In this document: positions 63,561-64,000 of the stretch, one piece after another
How positions within the stretch are numbered: position 1 is the first letter of the stretch
Layout of the letters: each line of letters starts with the position of its first letter
Origin: Segetibacter aerophilus
GTDB lineage: Bacteria; Bacteroidota; Bacteroidia; Chitinophagales; Chitinophagaceae
NCBI RefSeq assembly: GCF_007991655.1
Contig: NZ_BJYT01000010.1
Span: forward strand, 150,173 to 214,172
Reading direction: 5' to 3'
Length of the DNA: 64,000 nt
Translations under genes and position numbers: made by a program
The notes under the pieces: generated by a model
Told to the model about the DNA's origin: nothing
What the model saw: the letters and a program-made list of their open reading frames with translations, nothing else
Database searches by the model: none

Positions 63561-63986
63561 ATGGAGGAAAAAATAAAAGTGACTCAGATAATAAAAGATC
63601 TTATCGAAAGGTCATGGGATGCAATCAAACAAAGACGAGTGTTAGAATTTCCTTTTGTAAGCAAAAGTGGCAATGTAGGGTCGCGGGAGATCAAGCCTTA
63701 CATGGTCTATATTAATGATAAGAAAGAAATAAAAGTTGTAGGATTACCTCGCCCCTTGTGGGACTGTCTTATTAACAAAAGGCATCCAGGGCAATATCTG
63801 CTTGAGAAAATAGATCTTAACCAAATGAAGGTTTTGTCGAAAACCTTCATTGACCCTGGCGTTCCTAAAAACATAGTTGTAAGTACAAAAAAGGTAAAGA
63901 TTATATGTCGCTTCTTTTACAACAATCAAGTTTTTCAGGAAGCTGCTAGTAATTGGTTGAAAATTGAGGGCTTAGATTTAATATAG
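63561..63986 (+). CDS. WYL-domain-like protein of unknown function
   Basis: 141 residues without a signal peptide. The stretch AIKQRRVLEFPFVSKSGNVGSREIKPYMVYINDKKEIKVVGL, followed by LEKIDLNQMKVLSKTF, has the layout of a WYL domain, a ligand-binding beta domain of transcription factors. There is no helix-turn-helix, so if it is WYL it stands alone. The similarity is by eye, and no partner gene is in the window, which ends shortly after. Confidence 0.55.
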   Translation: MEEKIKVTQIIKDLIERSWDAIKQRRVLEFPFVSKSGNVGSREIKPYMVYINDKKEIKVVGLPRPLWDCLINKRHPGQYLLEKIDLNQMKVLSKTFIDPGVPKNIVVSTKKVKIICRFFYNNQVFQEAASNWLKIEGLDLI

Positions 63987-64000
63987 AATCAAAAACCCCT

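Overview
The window is a stretch of chromosome from a Bacteroidota bacterium, most likely a member of the Chitinophagaceae or a close relative. The evidence is the gene content: Bacteroidota-restricted families (DUF4293, DUF4296, DUF4835, DUF4833, DUF5686), a bamD-rpoZ-coaBC cluster, a type IX secretion C-terminal tail, many TonB/OmpA-type outer-membrane proteins, and promoters of the TTTG-N19-TAnnTTTG type. No tRNA, rRNA, CRISPR array, insertion sequence or prophage was seen. The DNA is AT-rich with normal coding density, so this is ordinary chromosome rather than an island.

Layout. 1-5.8 kb: DUF4293 protein, glyA, a sugar nucleotidyltransferase, a LolA-like protein and an ABC-2 exporter. 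5.9-8.5 kb: a winged-helix regulator with two paralogous membrane proteins (one frameshifted), a TPR protein and a 2TM protein. 8.6-10.9 kb: a TonB-dependent receptor. 11.2-21.2 kb: a VOC protein, then a histidine kinase and sigma-54 activator next to a complete tripartite ABC efflux system (two permeases, ATPase, TolC-like channel, adaptor). A sigma-54-like promoter and an enhancer-like palindrome precede the adaptor gene. 21.4-24.3 kb: a zinc-ribbon protein and a probable periplasmic methionine sulfoxide repair set (molybdopterin enzyme, cytochrome b, lipoprotein MsrB).

24.7-36.5 kb is the most notable region. It looks like a nearly complete sphingolipid and inositol-lipid locus: a TetR regulator; a translationally coupled serine palmitoyltransferase / GNAT-type ceramide synthase / ceramide reductase operon; a PgpA-family phosphatase; and a six-gene operon with GtrA, a DUF5686 outer-membrane protein, a CDP-alcohol phosphatidyltransferase, DUF4833, a fatty-acid hydroxylase and an Aur1-like PAP2 transferase. 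A convergent PI-PLC-like secreted enzyme lies beside it.

36.7-45.2 kb: small conserved genes, an AGE epimerase, an SMR transporter, a YihY protein, a response regulator, a metallophosphoesterase, and 3-oxoacid CoA-transferase subunits separated by an unknown gene. 45.4-49.1 kb: DUF4296-DUF4835-coaBC-rpoZ-bamD. 49.2-57.6 kb: tandem OmpA-family paralogues, a polyprenyl synthetase, recJ and htpG. 57.9-64 kb: a large type IX-secreted nuclease-like protein, rpsF-rpsR-rplI, a glycine-rich RRM protein and a WYL-like protein.

Across the window a short dispersed repeat (consensus about GTACAAGwGwGyGACrCAAC) occurs at least ten times, each time between genes. The gaps inside the efflux gene cluster also hold palindromic and tandem repeats. 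Several short perfect inverted repeats lie just upstream of genes and look like operators.
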